Positions 12,702 to 20,557 of a stretch of DNA of 20,570 nucleotides are shown piece by piece. Made by a program: the position numbers and the translations under genes. The notes below the pieces were generated by a model. That model did not search any database. It saw only the letters and a list, made by a program, of their open reading frames with translations, and was not told the DNA's origin. The stretch lies in assembly GCA_910585335.1 (NCBI GenBank), contig CAJUCU010000021.1, positions 2,204 through 22,773 of the forward strand. The letters are read 5' to 3'. Origin of the DNA: an uncultured Bacilli bacterium. GTDB lineage: Bacteria; Bacillota_I; Bacilli_A; RF39; UBA660. How positions within the stretch are numbered: position 1 is the stretch's first letter; every line of letters begins with the position of its first letter.

Positions 12702-14690
12702 ATGATAACGATCAAAAGAGATGAAAGTGAAATTGACGAGATTAAAATTATAAATCAAATTAGAGCATTAGGAATTGATATGATTGATGAAGCAGAAAGT
12801 GGTCATCCAGGTATCGTATTAGGTGCCGCGCCAATCATCTACACACTATACGCTCATCATTTACGTTTTGATATTGAACATCCCGATTGGTTGAATAGAG
12901 ACCGCTTTATTTTGTCAGCAGGACATGGTTCTGCCTTATTATATAGCACCCTACACATGGCAGGATTTAATATTGAAATCAATGATTTAAAAAACTTTCG
13001 TAAACTAGGTTCTATGACGCCAGGACATCCAGAATACGGAAAAACACCAGGTGTAGATATGACTACTGGACCTTTAGGACAAGGATTTGCTACAGCAGTA
13101 GGAATTGCAATGGCAGAAGCCCACCTTGGTACCACTTTTAATAATAAACGTAGAAACTTGATTGACTTCACCACATACGTACTATGTGGTGATGGAGATT
13201 TAATGGAGGGAATCTCTTACGAAGCAGCCTCACTAGCAGGAACACTAAAGTTGAATAAATTAATTGTACTCTACGATTCAAATAAAATCTCATTAGATGG
13301 AAAAACATCTCTTACCTTTACAGAAAACGTAGGAGACCGCTTTCAAGCCTTGGGATGGAATACGATATTAGTAAGCGATGGAGAAGACATTGATGCGATT
13401 GATAAAGCAATCCAAAAAGCAAAGCAAAGCGACAAACCAACATTAATTGAAGTACAAACAACAATAGGCAAATTCTCTAAAAATGAAAACAGTAATCTAG
13501 CACATGGGAAACCATTAGATAAGAAAGATATTTCGAATATCAAGAAAAAGATGAAACTACGTGATATTCCATTCGCTGTCTCTTCTGATACAATTGAAGA
13601 CTTTCAACGTCTGATTCAAAATCGAAACAAAAATTTATATAAAAACTTTGAAAAAGAGAGAGAGTCATTAAGCGAAGAAGAACAAGAAGAGTTAGACTTC
13701 TTCTTAAATAATAAGAAAAAAATTGAAATCGTAGATTTCACATATAAATATTTAGAAGGCGAAAAAGAAGCATACCGGGAGTCATCTCATAAAACATTAA
13801 ATGCAATCGCCAAAAACACAAAGTACTTATTCGGTGGCTCTGCTGATTTATTTGGAGCATGTAATAATTATCTAGAAAAAGAAGGTGACTTTTCTGCAAA
13901 TGATTATAGTGGCGGAAATATTTATTTCGGAGTAAGAGAGCATGCAATGGGAGCGATTTTAAATGGCCTAGCGTTAGTTGGCTACAGACCCTACGGATCT
14001 ACTTTTCTAAGTTTTTCCGACTACTTAAAGCCATCCCTTCGTCTTTCTGCACTAATGAACTTAGGTGTGATTTATATATTGACACATGATTCTATTTCTG
14101 TTGGAGAAGATGGACCAACCCATCAGCCAGTAGAACAACTGGCACAACTAAGAGCACTTCCTAATCTAGAAGTATTCCGTCCAGCCGATGCCAACGAAAT
14201 CATCGGAAGTTATAAAGTAATCTTGGAAGAAGTAAAAGGACCAGCTGCCATCATCCTATCACGAAATAAAGCAGAGATTTTAGAATCAACGAAGATAAGT
14301 GAAATTCCAAAGGGTGGATATATTGTCCGTAAAGAAACGCTAAATCTAGGCGGCATTATCATTGCCACAGGCGAAGAAGTTCATCTAGCATTAAAACTAG
14401 CAGAAAGACTTTACAGCAAAGGTTTTGATATTCGTGTCGTATCGATGCCTAACATGAAAAGATTCATGGAAATGGACGAAGAATACAAAGAAGAAATTTT
14501 ACCAGTCGGTATTAGAAAAATTGTAATAGAAAGAGCTTCTTCTAGTTCTTGGAACAAATTAGTCTTCAACGACAAATATATCTTCTCTGTAGATTCATTT
14601 GGAGATTCAGGAAGTAGTGAAGAATTAGATAAAAAGTTTGGCTTTGATTTAGAGACTATGGAAGAAAAAATAGAAAATCTCTTAAAATAA
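12702..14690 (+). CDS. tkt: Transketolase
   Basis: A 662-aa thiamine-diphosphate enzyme of the non-oxidative pentose phosphate pathway, moving two-carbon units between ketose donors and aldose acceptors. The N-terminal part has AESGHPG (about residues 27-33), AGHGSALLYSTLH, the GPLGQGFATAVGIAMAE segment, and the cofactor/metal motif GDGDLMEGISYEAA (about 163-176). The middle domain has FGVREHAMG with catalytic E413 and THDSISVGEDGPTHQPVEQL. The C-terminal domain ends normally. Length is typical of bacterial transketolase, and the GHP, GDG and REHAMG signatures separate it from the other TPP enzymes. The ribosome site AGGTGAA is close to the predicted transcription start. The following sirA-like and yneF genes reproduce the Bacillus tkt neighbourhood. 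Confidence 0.97.
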   Translation: MITIKRDESEIDEIKIINQIRALGIDMIDEAESGHPGIVLGAAPIIYTLYAHHLRFDIEHPDWLNRDRFILSAGHGSALLYSTLHMAGFNIEINDLKNFRKLGSMTPGHPEYGKTPGVDMTTGPLGQGFATAVGIAMAEAHLGTTFNNKRRNLIDFTTYVLCGDGDLMEGISYEAASLAGTLKLNKLIVLYDSNKISLDGKTSLTFTENVGDRFQALGWNTILVSDGEDIDAIDKAIQKAKQSDKPTLIEVQTTIGKFSKNENSNLAHGKPLDKKDISNIKKKMKLRDIPFAVSSDTIEDFQRLIQNRNKNLYKNFEKERESLSEEEQEELDFFLNNKKKIEIVDFTYKYLEGEKEAYRESSHKTLNAIAKNTKYLFGGSADLFGACNNYLEKEGDFSANDYSGGNIYFGVREHAMGAILNGLALVGYRPYGSTFLSFSDYLKPSLRLSALMNLGVIYILTHDSISVGEDGPTHQPVEQLAQLRALPNLEVFRPADANEIIGSYKVILEEVKGPAAIILSRNKAEILESTKISEIPKGGYIVRKETLNLGGIIIATGEEVHLALKLAERLYSKGFDIRVVSMPNMKRFMEMDEEYKEEILPVGIRKIVIERASSSSWNKLVFNDKYIFSVDSFGDSGSSEELDKKFGFDLETMEEKIENLLK

Positions 14691-14746
14691 ACAAAATTCG
14701 ACAAAATATAACTCTTATATTGATTATCCTAATACTAGGTGATAAT

Positions 14747-15172
14747 ATGAGAGTTTTTTATATTTTTGATATGAAACCAGAGTTTAAAACGTTATATCAT
14801 GGAAATGAATCCGCACTTTATGGTGTTCTTCGTGGACTATACTATTTAAACCATGATGATATTATGTATGGCTATAATCTATTTCAGCAGCTCACAAATC
14901 GAATCGATAAAAATAGCATCGATCACATTCTCTTTGTAAAAATGCACCAAGATATTCCCTATAGCAAAAGAGACGGAAAGCATAGAATTAATAACTTATA
15001 TAAAGATGAAATCAGCATTCTTGAGGTAAAGCGTTCCTATATCAAAATAGAAGCGGAACAAGAAGGGACCTCTTTTTTTGAAATTCTATCTTCCATCAAC
15101 AAAAACTTCTTTGTTTGCGATTTCGAACTACAAGAATATTTCTTTATAGATGGACTAAAAACACTTGTCTAA
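14747..15172 (+). CDS. sirA: SirA-like sporulation inhibitor of replication
   Basis: A 141-aa small protein that I assign to the SirA (YneE) family. The N-terminal pattern F-Y-I-F, then K-P-E-F-x-x-x-Y-x-G-N-E-S-A-L-Y (about residues 4-28), matches the Bacillus SirA pattern Y-x-Y-L-x-K-x-E-F-x-x-x-Y-x-G-R-E-S-x-M-F as I recall it. The C-terminal FFEILSSINKNFFVCDF resembles its FFEVL...CFLAMDF segment. Gene order tkt-sirA-yneF also equals that of B. subtilis. SirA binds domain I of DnaA and blocks new rounds of replication when sporulation starts. ATG 14747 is chosen for its AGGTGAT ribosome site; an in-frame TTG at 14720 has none. No signal peptide or membrane segment is present. I saw no clear promoter of its own, so it may be read from tkt. 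The assignment is from memory of the family plus synteny. Confidence 0.7.
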   Translation: MRVFYIFDMKPEFKTLYHGNESALYGVLRGLYYLNHDDIMYGYNLFQQLTNRIDKNSIDHILFVKMHQDIPYSKRDGKHRINNLYKDEISILEVKRSYIKIEAEQEGTSFFEILSSINKNFFVCDFELQEYFFIDGLKTLV

Positions 15173-15193
15173 AAGTATAATTTCTAGTAGAAT
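15165..15193 (+). promoter_or_regulatory. Promoter of yneF
   Basis: TTGTCT (15165-15170), a 17-base spacer, then TAGAAT (15188-15193). The -35 box overlaps the stop codon of the sirA-like gene. The start codon of yneF is 21 bases beyond the -10 box, with AAGGAG between. Confidence 0.55.
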
Positions 15194-15214
15194 AATAACA
15201 AGGAGCGTGATAAT

Positions 15215-15424
15215 ATGTTACAAGATATTTTACAAGTTTTAGTAGGACTTATTGTTGGACTTGTAATTGGATTCTTCGGAGCACGTATGTTTATGAAAAA
15301 ATACTTAAAGAAAAATCCGCCAATCAATAGAGAGATGATTAAAGCATTAATGATGCAAATGGGAAGAAAACCAAACGAGAAACAAATCAATCAAATGATG
15401 AAATCAATGGAAAAATATATGTAA
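15215..15424 (+). CDS. yneF: YneF family protein (UPF0154), small membrane protein
   Basis: A 69-aa protein with one N-terminal membrane segment (about residues 5-27, VLVGLIVGLVIGFFGARMFM). A short basic stretch follows, then the conserved cytoplasmic part KKNPPINREMIKALMMQMGRKPNEKQINQMMKSM. This combination defines the UPF0154/YneF family, which is common in Bacillota and Mollicutes and has no established function. The ribosome site AAGGAG is well placed. Its position next to tkt and the sirA-like gene matches Bacillus. A terminator follows 22 bases downstream, so it ends its transcription unit. Confidence 0.93.
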   Translation: MLQDILQVLVGLIVGLVIGFFGARMFMKKYLKKNPPINREMIKALMMQMGRKPNEKQINQMMKSMEKYM

Positions 15425-15446
15425 TTTTCTATATTTGATTTTAGAA

Positions 15447-15473
15447 GAGAGAATTTTTCTCTCGTTTTCTTTT
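15447..15473 (+). terminator. Rho-independent terminator after yneF
   Basis: GAGAGAA (15447-15453) pairs with TTCTCTC (15457-15463) around a 3-nt TTT loop. It is followed by G and then TTTTCTTTT (15465-15473). Confidence 0.8.
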
Positions 15474-15498
15474 GGAAAAAGATACTTTATGTTATACT
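15472..15498 (+). promoter_or_regulatory. Extended -10 promoter for uvrC operon
   Basis: TATACT (15493-15498) is preceded by TG and one base (15490-15492), an extended -10 element. The nearest -35-like hexamer is TTGGAA (15472-15477) with a short 15-base spacer, which an extended -10 could tolerate. Confidence 0.55.
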
Positions 15499-15527
15499 AA
15501 TAATAGCAAAAAAGGAAGTGGCATGTT

Positions 15528-17291
15528 ATGAAAGATTTTAAAGAAAAGCTTTCTTTAGTCCCTACGAAACCAGGGAGCTATCAAATGAAAAACAAAGATG
15601 GCATTATCATTTACGTAGGAAAAGCCAAAAACTTAAAAAACCGTTTGAAAAGCTATTTCACTGGTACTGTAACGGGAAAGACTAGGATGCTGGTAGAAGA
15701 TATTGATGACTTTGAATACATTGTAACCTCCTCAGAACTAGAATCTTTAATTTTAGAAATTACGTTGATAAAAAAATATGACCCTAAATATAACATTCTC
15801 CTAAAAGATGATAAAACTTATCCTTATATTGAACTCACCAAAGAAAAGTATCCTCGTCTACGTATTATAAGAAACATAAAGAGAAAGAAAAATACCAATT
15901 ATTTATATGGACCTTATCCCAATGTCACCGCTGCTAGAAAAACAGTCAATATGATTAATCGGCTATATCCACTAAGAAAGTGTGAACATCTAAAAAAAGA
16001 ATTATGTCTATATTATCACATCCATGAATGCTTGGGATACTGTGAAAAAGAAGTAGACAAAGAAAACATTGAAAAAATGGTGAAGGAAATTACTACCTTT
16101 CTAAAAGGGGATAGCACCTTTATCAAGAAAAAAATAGAAGAAGAAATGATGCGAGCGAGCGAAGCCATGAATTATGAACGGGCTTTGGAATTAAAAACGA
16201 TGCTCGAAGATATTGACATTACCTTAAGAAAACAAAAGATCGACTTAAATCATAATTATCATTTTGACTTAGTGAACTTTTATCAAGATAAAAATTATCT
16301 ATCTATACAAATCTTCTTTGTAAGGGAAGGCTTACTAGTAGGGCGCGACAAAACGATCATTAGCAGTGATTTAGATATCACAGAACAAGTAACGGAATAT
16401 ATCTTAACATTTTACGATAAAAAAGGACTGCTGCCAAAAGAATTATTGGTGCCAGAAGAAATGGATAGTAATCTTTTAAGCGAATACTTGAATATTAAAG
16501 TACACACCCCATATCGTGGTAAATTAAAAAATCTACTTGATTTAGCCCGAGAGAATGCCAAAGAGAACTTAACCGAACAAGAAGAAACATTAAAGAAAAA
16601 TGATGATTTAAGGTTAGCAGCGATAGAGGAGTTAAAAGAACTATTGCACTTAGAAAGTGTATCTCGGATGGAGTCTTTCGACAACTCCCATCTTTTCGGA
16701 ACTTTCTATGTAGGTGGTATGGTAGTTTATGATGATTTTCTTCCACTGAAAGACGAATATCGCAAGTTTAAGATATCTACTGAGGTAAAAGATGATTTAG
16801 GAGCCATGAGGGAAGTACTATATCGCAGATATTATAAAGTTTTAATGGAAGATTTAAAAAAGCCTGATTTAATTGTAATGGATGGAGGTTATACTCAAGT
16901 AGGAGTGGCCAAAGAAATCATCACCTCCCTTGGTCTAAACATTCCAATTATTGGACTACAAAAAAATAAAAAACACAGAACAAGTAGTATTATTGATGAA
17001 AACGGAAATATTTTGCCAGTAAAAAGTGATAGTAATTTATTTCTATTTTTATCGAAAATTCAAGAAGAAGTTCATAGGTATGCAATTACCTATCACCGCA
17101 ATATCAAAGCAAAAGGAGCCCTTTCTTCTGTACTTGATTTGGTGCCAGGAATTGGTGAGGTGCGCAAAAAAGAGCTACTAAAAAAATTCTCTTCTCTGAA
17201 GAAGATGAAAGAAGCGAGTGAAGAGGCACTAGCAGAAGTAGTGGGAAGCGATGTGGCTAAAAATTTGCATCAGTATTTGAAAGATTTATAG
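15528..17291 (+). CDS. uvrC: Excinuclease ABC subunit C
   Basis: A 587-aa UvrC, the dual-incision nuclease of nucleotide excision repair. Domains in order: GIY-YIG nuclease (residues 12-90; KPGSYQMK, IIYVGKAKNLKNRLKSYF); a cysteine cluster C152, C160, C168 and C172, whose spacing resembles the Fe-S ligands reported for E. coli UvrC; a UVR motif for UvrB contact (about 203-238, EAMNYERALELKTMLEDI); and the RNase H-like second nuclease (SFDNSHLFGTFYVGGMVVY about 384-402; LIVMDGGYTQ about 450-459). Tandem helix-hairpin-helix motifs close the protein (about 540-585, LVPGIGEVRKKELLKKF). Length is normal and all domains are complete. The ribosome site is AAAGGAAGTG. It heads a unit with a pilin-like gene, mutL and miaA, mostly DNA repair functions. 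Confidence 0.97.
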   Translation: MKDFKEKLSLVPTKPGSYQMKNKDGIIIYVGKAKNLKNRLKSYFTGTVTGKTRMLVEDIDDFEYIVTSSELESLILEITLIKKYDPKYNILLKDDKTYPYIELTKEKYPRLRIIRNIKRKKNTNYLYGPYPNVTAARKTVNMINRLYPLRKCEHLKKELCLYYHIHECLGYCEKEVDKENIEKMVKEITTFLKGDSTFIKKKIEEEMMRASEAMNYERALELKTMLEDIDITLRKQKIDLNHNYHFDLVNFYQDKNYLSIQIFFVREGLLVGRDKTIISSDLDITEQVTEYILTFYDKKGLLPKELLVPEEMDSNLLSEYLNIKVHTPYRGKLKNLLDLARENAKENLTEQEETLKKNDDLRLAAIEELKELLHLESVSRMESFDNSHLFGTFYVGGMVVYDDFLPLKDEYRKFKISTEVKDDLGAMREVLYRRYYKVLMEDLKKPDLIVMDGGYTQVGVAKEIITSLGLNIPIIGLQKNKKHRTSSIIDENGNILPVKSDSNLFLFLSKIQEEVHRYAITYHRNIKAKGALSSVLDLVPGIGEVRKKELLKKFSSLKKMKEASEEALAEVVGSDVAKNLHQYLKDL

Positions 17292-17297
17292 TATAAT
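17266..17297 (+). promoter_or_regulatory. Possible promoter ahead of the pilin-like gene
   Basis: A perfect TATAAT (17292-17297) lies 25 bases before the pilin ATG. The best -35-like hexamer is TTGCAT (17266-17271), but the 20-base spacer is poor; the overlapping TATAGT at 17287 gives 15. Support is weak. Confidence 0.3.
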
Positions 17298-17322
17298 GAA
17301 AAAAAAGAGAGGTTGGATAACA

Positions 17323-17733
17323 ATGAAAAAGAAAAAAAACGGATTTACAATGATTGAACTACTAGCGGTTATTACGATTATCGGTATCTTATCTTCAGTA
17401 GCAGTCTCAGCAGTAACACAGTATATGCACAAGGCCAAAAAACAAGATTTTGAAATGCTAGAAAAGAATTTAAAAGCAGAAGTTCAAAACTATTTTGTGG
17501 ATCATTCTGAAGACATACCAAATATCGGAGCAAGTAAAACCATCACAGCACAAACCCTACTGAATGATGGATATTTAAAAAACTTATTAGATCCAGATAA
17601 AAATGGAGTAAATTGTAATTTAACAAGTAGTAAAGTAGTTGTGACTAGAAGAGGAAGTGCGCAAGATTTTAATATGACACTAGATTACAAAGTCTGTGTA
17701 GTATGTTCTAAAATGAAATCCAAAGGATGCTAG
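17323..17733 (+). CDS. Type IV pilin-like (pseudopilin) protein with cysteine-rich C-terminus
   Basis: A 136-aa prepilin-type protein. It has a short basic leader (residues 1-6), G7 as cleavage site, then FTMIELLAVITIIGILSSVAVSAV, the class III prepilin N-methylation motif with Glu at mature position 5 (E12). The hydrophobic helix both anchors in the membrane and packs in a pilus. The globular part is small and has four cysteines: C98, and C125, C128 and C136, the last being the final residue. Start ATG 17323 is preferred over in-frame ATG 17296 because AGAGAGG precedes it and the shorter leader suits prepilin peptidase. No prepilin peptidase, ATPase or other pilin gene is in the window, so the machinery must be encoded elsewhere. 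It sits between uvrC (31-base gap) and mutL (10-base gap). Confidence 0.88.
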   Translation: MKKKKNGFTMIELLAVITIIGILSSVAVSAVTQYMHKAKKQDFEMLEKNLKAEVQNYFVDHSEDIPNIGASKTITAQTLLNDGYLKNLLDPDKNGVNCNLTSSKVVVTRRGSAQDFNMTLDYKVCVVCSKMKSKGC

Positions 17734-17743
17734 GAGTGGTAGT

Positions 17744-19513
17744 ATGAGTAAAATTCAAGTAATGAGTGAGATTCTAGCCAATAAAATTGCAGCAGGTGAA
17801 GTAGTAGAAAAAACAATGAATGTGGTAAAAGAGCTAGTAGAAAATAGTATTGATGCCAAAAGTAGTGAGATAAAAATCGAACTACTAGACTCAGGCGTAA
17901 AAGAAATCAGAATAACAGATGATGGAATAGGGATGGATGAAAACGATGCAACGCTTGCTTTTTCTAGACATGCCACCAGCAAACTTTTAGATGTAGAAGA
18001 CTTATTTAATATTGAATCTCTTGGATTTCGTGGAGAAGCCCTACCATCTATCGCTTCTGTTTCTCATATCACATTAAAGACATCAGATCAAAAAACAGGA
18101 ACTTTAGTAGAAATAGATGGTGGAAGAATAGAAAAGGTAGAAAAAAGTGATTTACAAAAAGGAACAACCATTACCGTTTCGAATCTCTTTTATAATACAC
18201 CAGTACGCTTAAAATATCTAAAGAATCTATATACAGAACTAGCGAATATTGTGGAATACGTTGATAAAATGGCACTATCTTACCCTGAAATCAAATTTAC
18301 TCTAATAAATAATGAAAAAACACTTTTAGAGACAGATGGAAATGGTGATTTACGAAAAGTAATTTATCAAATATATGGAGCAGAAGTAGCCAAAAAAATG
18401 GTCGAAGTAGAGGCAAGTAATGATGACTACGTAGTAACAGGCTACATTTCTTACCCAGAAGTTTATAAATCAAATCGAAATGCGATTACAACTCTAGTCA
18501 ACAACAGAGTAATCCGCAACAACGAATTAAATAAAATGATTGTGGAATCCTATCATACCTATATTCCGAAAGATAAATTCCCTATCATTGTCTTGAATAT
18601 CTCAGTCGATCCTATCTTAATAGATATTAATATTCATCCTACTAAAATGGATATAAAATTTTCTAAGATGGAGGAGTTAAAGGAGTTAGTTGAAAAAATG
18701 ATTAGGCAGCGCCTTAAACAACTTCTTTTAATACCAAAAGCTTCGGTACGAACAGCAACAAGCGTAAGTGAAGTAGCAAAACCACTTGCTAACGCATTTT
18801 ATAAAACCGATATAGAGCCTCTTGATACCACATCATATGAAGAGGTAGTACTAGACTTACAAGAAATCAAAGAAGCAGAAGAAGTATATCAAGACGAAAA
18901 TGAAGAAAGTCAAGAAGAAGAGACACCTCGTATCAAGAAAATGATTCCAAAAGGAATTGTTCATATGACATATATCATTGCCGAAAATGAAGATGGCATG
19001 TTTATCATTGATCAACACGCTGCTGCTGAACGCATCAACTACGAAAAATATCTTCGTGAAATGAGCAAAGAAGAAAAAGAAACCATTGCCCCATTAATTC
19101 CAATATCAATCGAGATGATGCCCAATGAGTATATTATCATAAAAGAAAATATTTCATTTTTAGATAGTTTTGGTATTAAAATAGAAGAATTTGGTTCTAA
19201 CACTTTTATAATAAGAGAACACCCCACTTGGTTAAAAGAAGGGTACGAAAAAGCCTCTCTTCAAAAAATTTTAGAATTAATCGCGACAAAAGAAGACTTT
19301 TCAAAAGAAAAATTTATCGAAAAGACAGCTATTACACTAGCATGTCGTATGTCGATTAAAGCAAATGACTATATCAATATAGATGAGATGGAGTATCTTT
19401 TGGAAACACTTAGAAAGTGTAAGAACCCATTTACTTGCCCTCATGGTAGACCAACCATCATTACTTATACCAAATACGATTTAGAAAAAATGTTTAAACG
19501 TGCAATGGATTAG
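17744..19513 (+). CDS. mutL: DNA mismatch repair protein MutL (endonuclease type)
   Basis: A 589-aa MutL, which couples MutS mismatch recognition to strand removal. The N-terminal GHKL ATPase domain is clear: IAAGEVVEK, VKELVENSIDA, DDGIGM, ATSKLLDVEDL and GFRGEALPSI (about residues 11-100). A flexible acidic linker (about 335-400) leads to the dimerisation/nuclease domain. This has the metal motif DQHA-x2-E-x4-E (D423 to E434), the ACR segment with MSIKA, and CPHGRPT with C565 and H567. These are the residues of nicking-competent MutL, found in bacteria without MutH-directed repair. The ribosome site GGAGTGG is 10 bases after the pilin stop. mutS is not upstream, unlike the common mutS-mutL order; miaA follows as usual. 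Confidence 0.97.
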   Translation: MSKIQVMSEILANKIAAGEVVEKTMNVVKELVENSIDAKSSEIKIELLDSGVKEIRITDDGIGMDENDATLAFSRHATSKLLDVEDLFNIESLGFRGEALPSIASVSHITLKTSDQKTGTLVEIDGGRIEKVEKSDLQKGTTITVSNLFYNTPVRLKYLKNLYTELANIVEYVDKMALSYPEIKFTLINNEKTLLETDGNGDLRKVIYQIYGAEVAKKMVEVEASNDDYVVTGYISYPEVYKSNRNAITTLVNNRVIRNNELNKMIVESYHTYIPKDKFPIIVLNISVDPILIDINIHPTKMDIKFSKMEELKELVEKMIRQRLKQLLLIPKASVRTATSVSEVAKPLANAFYKTDIEPLDTTSYEEVVLDLQEIKEAEEVYQDENEESQEEETPRIKKMIPKGIVHMTYIIAENEDGMFIIDQHAAAERINYEKYLREMSKEEKETIAPLIPISIEMMPNEYIIIKENISFLDSFGIKIEEFGSNTFIIREHPTWLKEGYEKASLQKILELIATKEDFSKEKFIEKTAITLACRMSIKANDYINIDEMEYLLETLRKCKNPFTCPHGRPTIITYTKYDLEKMFKRAMD

Positions 19514-19529
19514 GCAAAGGAGAAAGAAA

Positions 19530-20399
19530 ATGATTATTGTAATCGTCGGACCAACTGGCGTTGGAAAAACAAAATTAAGTGTAGAGCTAGCCAAAAAACT
19601 AAATGCTGAAATTATCAATGCTGACTCAACACAAGTATATAAACACTTAAATATCGGAACAGCAAAAATAAAAGAGGATGAGAAAGAAGGAGTTCCACAT
19701 CATTTATTTGATATAAAAGAAGTAGATGACTTTTATACCGTTTTCGATTATCAAAGAGATTGTCGCAGCAAAATAGAAGAAATATTTTCTCGCGGGAAGA
19801 ATGTCATTTTAGTTGGAGGAACTGGTCTTTATATCAAAGCAGCTTTATATGACTATAAGTTCCAAGAAGGAACGACTTATCATGAATATGAAGAGTTAAC
19901 AAACCAAGCAATATTAGATAAAATAAAGACTTATCAAGAAACAGATATCCATGTAAACAATCGAAAACGATTAATTAGACTCTTAAATAAATTAGAAAAC
20001 AAGGAAGAAATTACAAATAACAAAGATAAAGCTTTGTATGATTTTAAAATAATTGGACTGACAACCGACCGAGAAAAACTATATGACATTATCAATAAAA
20101 GAGCAGATATAATGATAAAACACGGTTTAAAAGAAGAAGTAACAGGTCTAAAATCTCATTTTGCCACATCAAAAGTAATGCAGACAGCAATTGGTTATAA
20201 AGAATTTATAGACTATTTTAATGGGAATAAAACCCTAGATGAAGTAGCAGAAGAGATTAAGAAGAATAGTAGGCACTATGCCAAAAGACAGTATACGTTT
20301 TTTAAACATCAATTCTCAGTTCAATGGTATAAAGTAGATTACGATTGTTTTGAAAACACCATAAATGAAGTTTATTATGATATTTCAAATAATGAGTGA
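19530..20399 (+). CDS. miaA: tRNA dimethylallyltransferase MiaA
   Basis: A 289-aa prenyltransferase that adds dimethylallyl to N6 of A37 in tRNAs reading UNN codons. The P-loop GPTGVGKT is at residues 7-14. The family motif D-S-T-Q-V-Y (about 34-39; many members have S-R-Q in place of S-T-Q) is followed by LNIGTAKI, and GGTGLYIKAALYDY lies near 93-106. KRLIRLLNKLE and the tRNA-contact segment SRHYAKRQYTFFK are near the end. ATG 19530 follows AAAGGAG by 7 bases; an in-frame ATG at 19500 inside mutL has no ribosome site and would add a basic leader. The gene ends in TGA, the only TGA stop among the 23 complete genes here. The mutL-miaA pairing is common in bacteria. A terminator lies 45 bases downstream. 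Confidence 0.96.
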   Translation: MIIVIVGPTGVGKTKLSVELAKKLNAEIINADSTQVYKHLNIGTAKIKEDEKEGVPHHLFDIKEVDDFYTVFDYQRDCRSKIEEIFSRGKNVILVGGTGLYIKAALYDYKFQEGTTYHEYEELTNQAILDKIKTYQETDIHVNNRKRLIRLLNKLENKEEITNNKDKALYDFKIIGLTTDREKLYDIINKRADIMIKHGLKEEVTGLKSHFATSKVMQTAIGYKEFIDYFNGNKTLDEVAEEIKKNSRHYAKRQYTFFKHQFSVQWYKVDYDCFENTINEVYYDISNNE

Positions 20400-20443
20400 A
20401 ATTCCTATTTGAGTAACAAAGAGTATAACATTTATAAAATTAG

Positions 20444-20474
20444 AAAGAGCAAATAATATTTTTGTTCTTTTTTC
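20444..20474 (+). terminator. Rho-independent terminator of the uvrC-mutL-miaA unit
   Basis: AAAGAGCAAA (20444-20453) pairs with TTTGTTCTTT (20461-20470), one G-U pair, around a 7-nt loop, and is followed by TTTC. The hairpin has few G-C pairs but is well placed. Confidence 0.7.
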
Positions 20475-20500
20475 TTGCCTAAATTTGAAAAAATGCTCAT

Positions 20501-20529
20501 TTTACAAAGGTTAAAAATCAGTGTATCAT
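20501..20529 (+). promoter_or_regulatory. Promoter of the next, truncated gene
   Basis: TTTACA (20501-20506), a 17-base spacer, then TATCAT (20524-20529). It is followed by a strong AAAAGGAGGT ribosome site. Confidence 0.6.
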
Positions 20530-20557
20530 CGGGGAAAAAGAAAAGGAGGTACTTTCA

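Noticed and set aside
14709..14723. Small inverted repeat ATATAA-CTC-TTATAT after tkt as a terminator
   Set aside because: Only AT pairs and no following T-run; too weak to call.
20397..20465. Read-through of the miaA TGA under a reassigned code
   Set aside because: The extension runs into the terminator and adds no family sequence; conserved Trp positions elsewhere use TGG.
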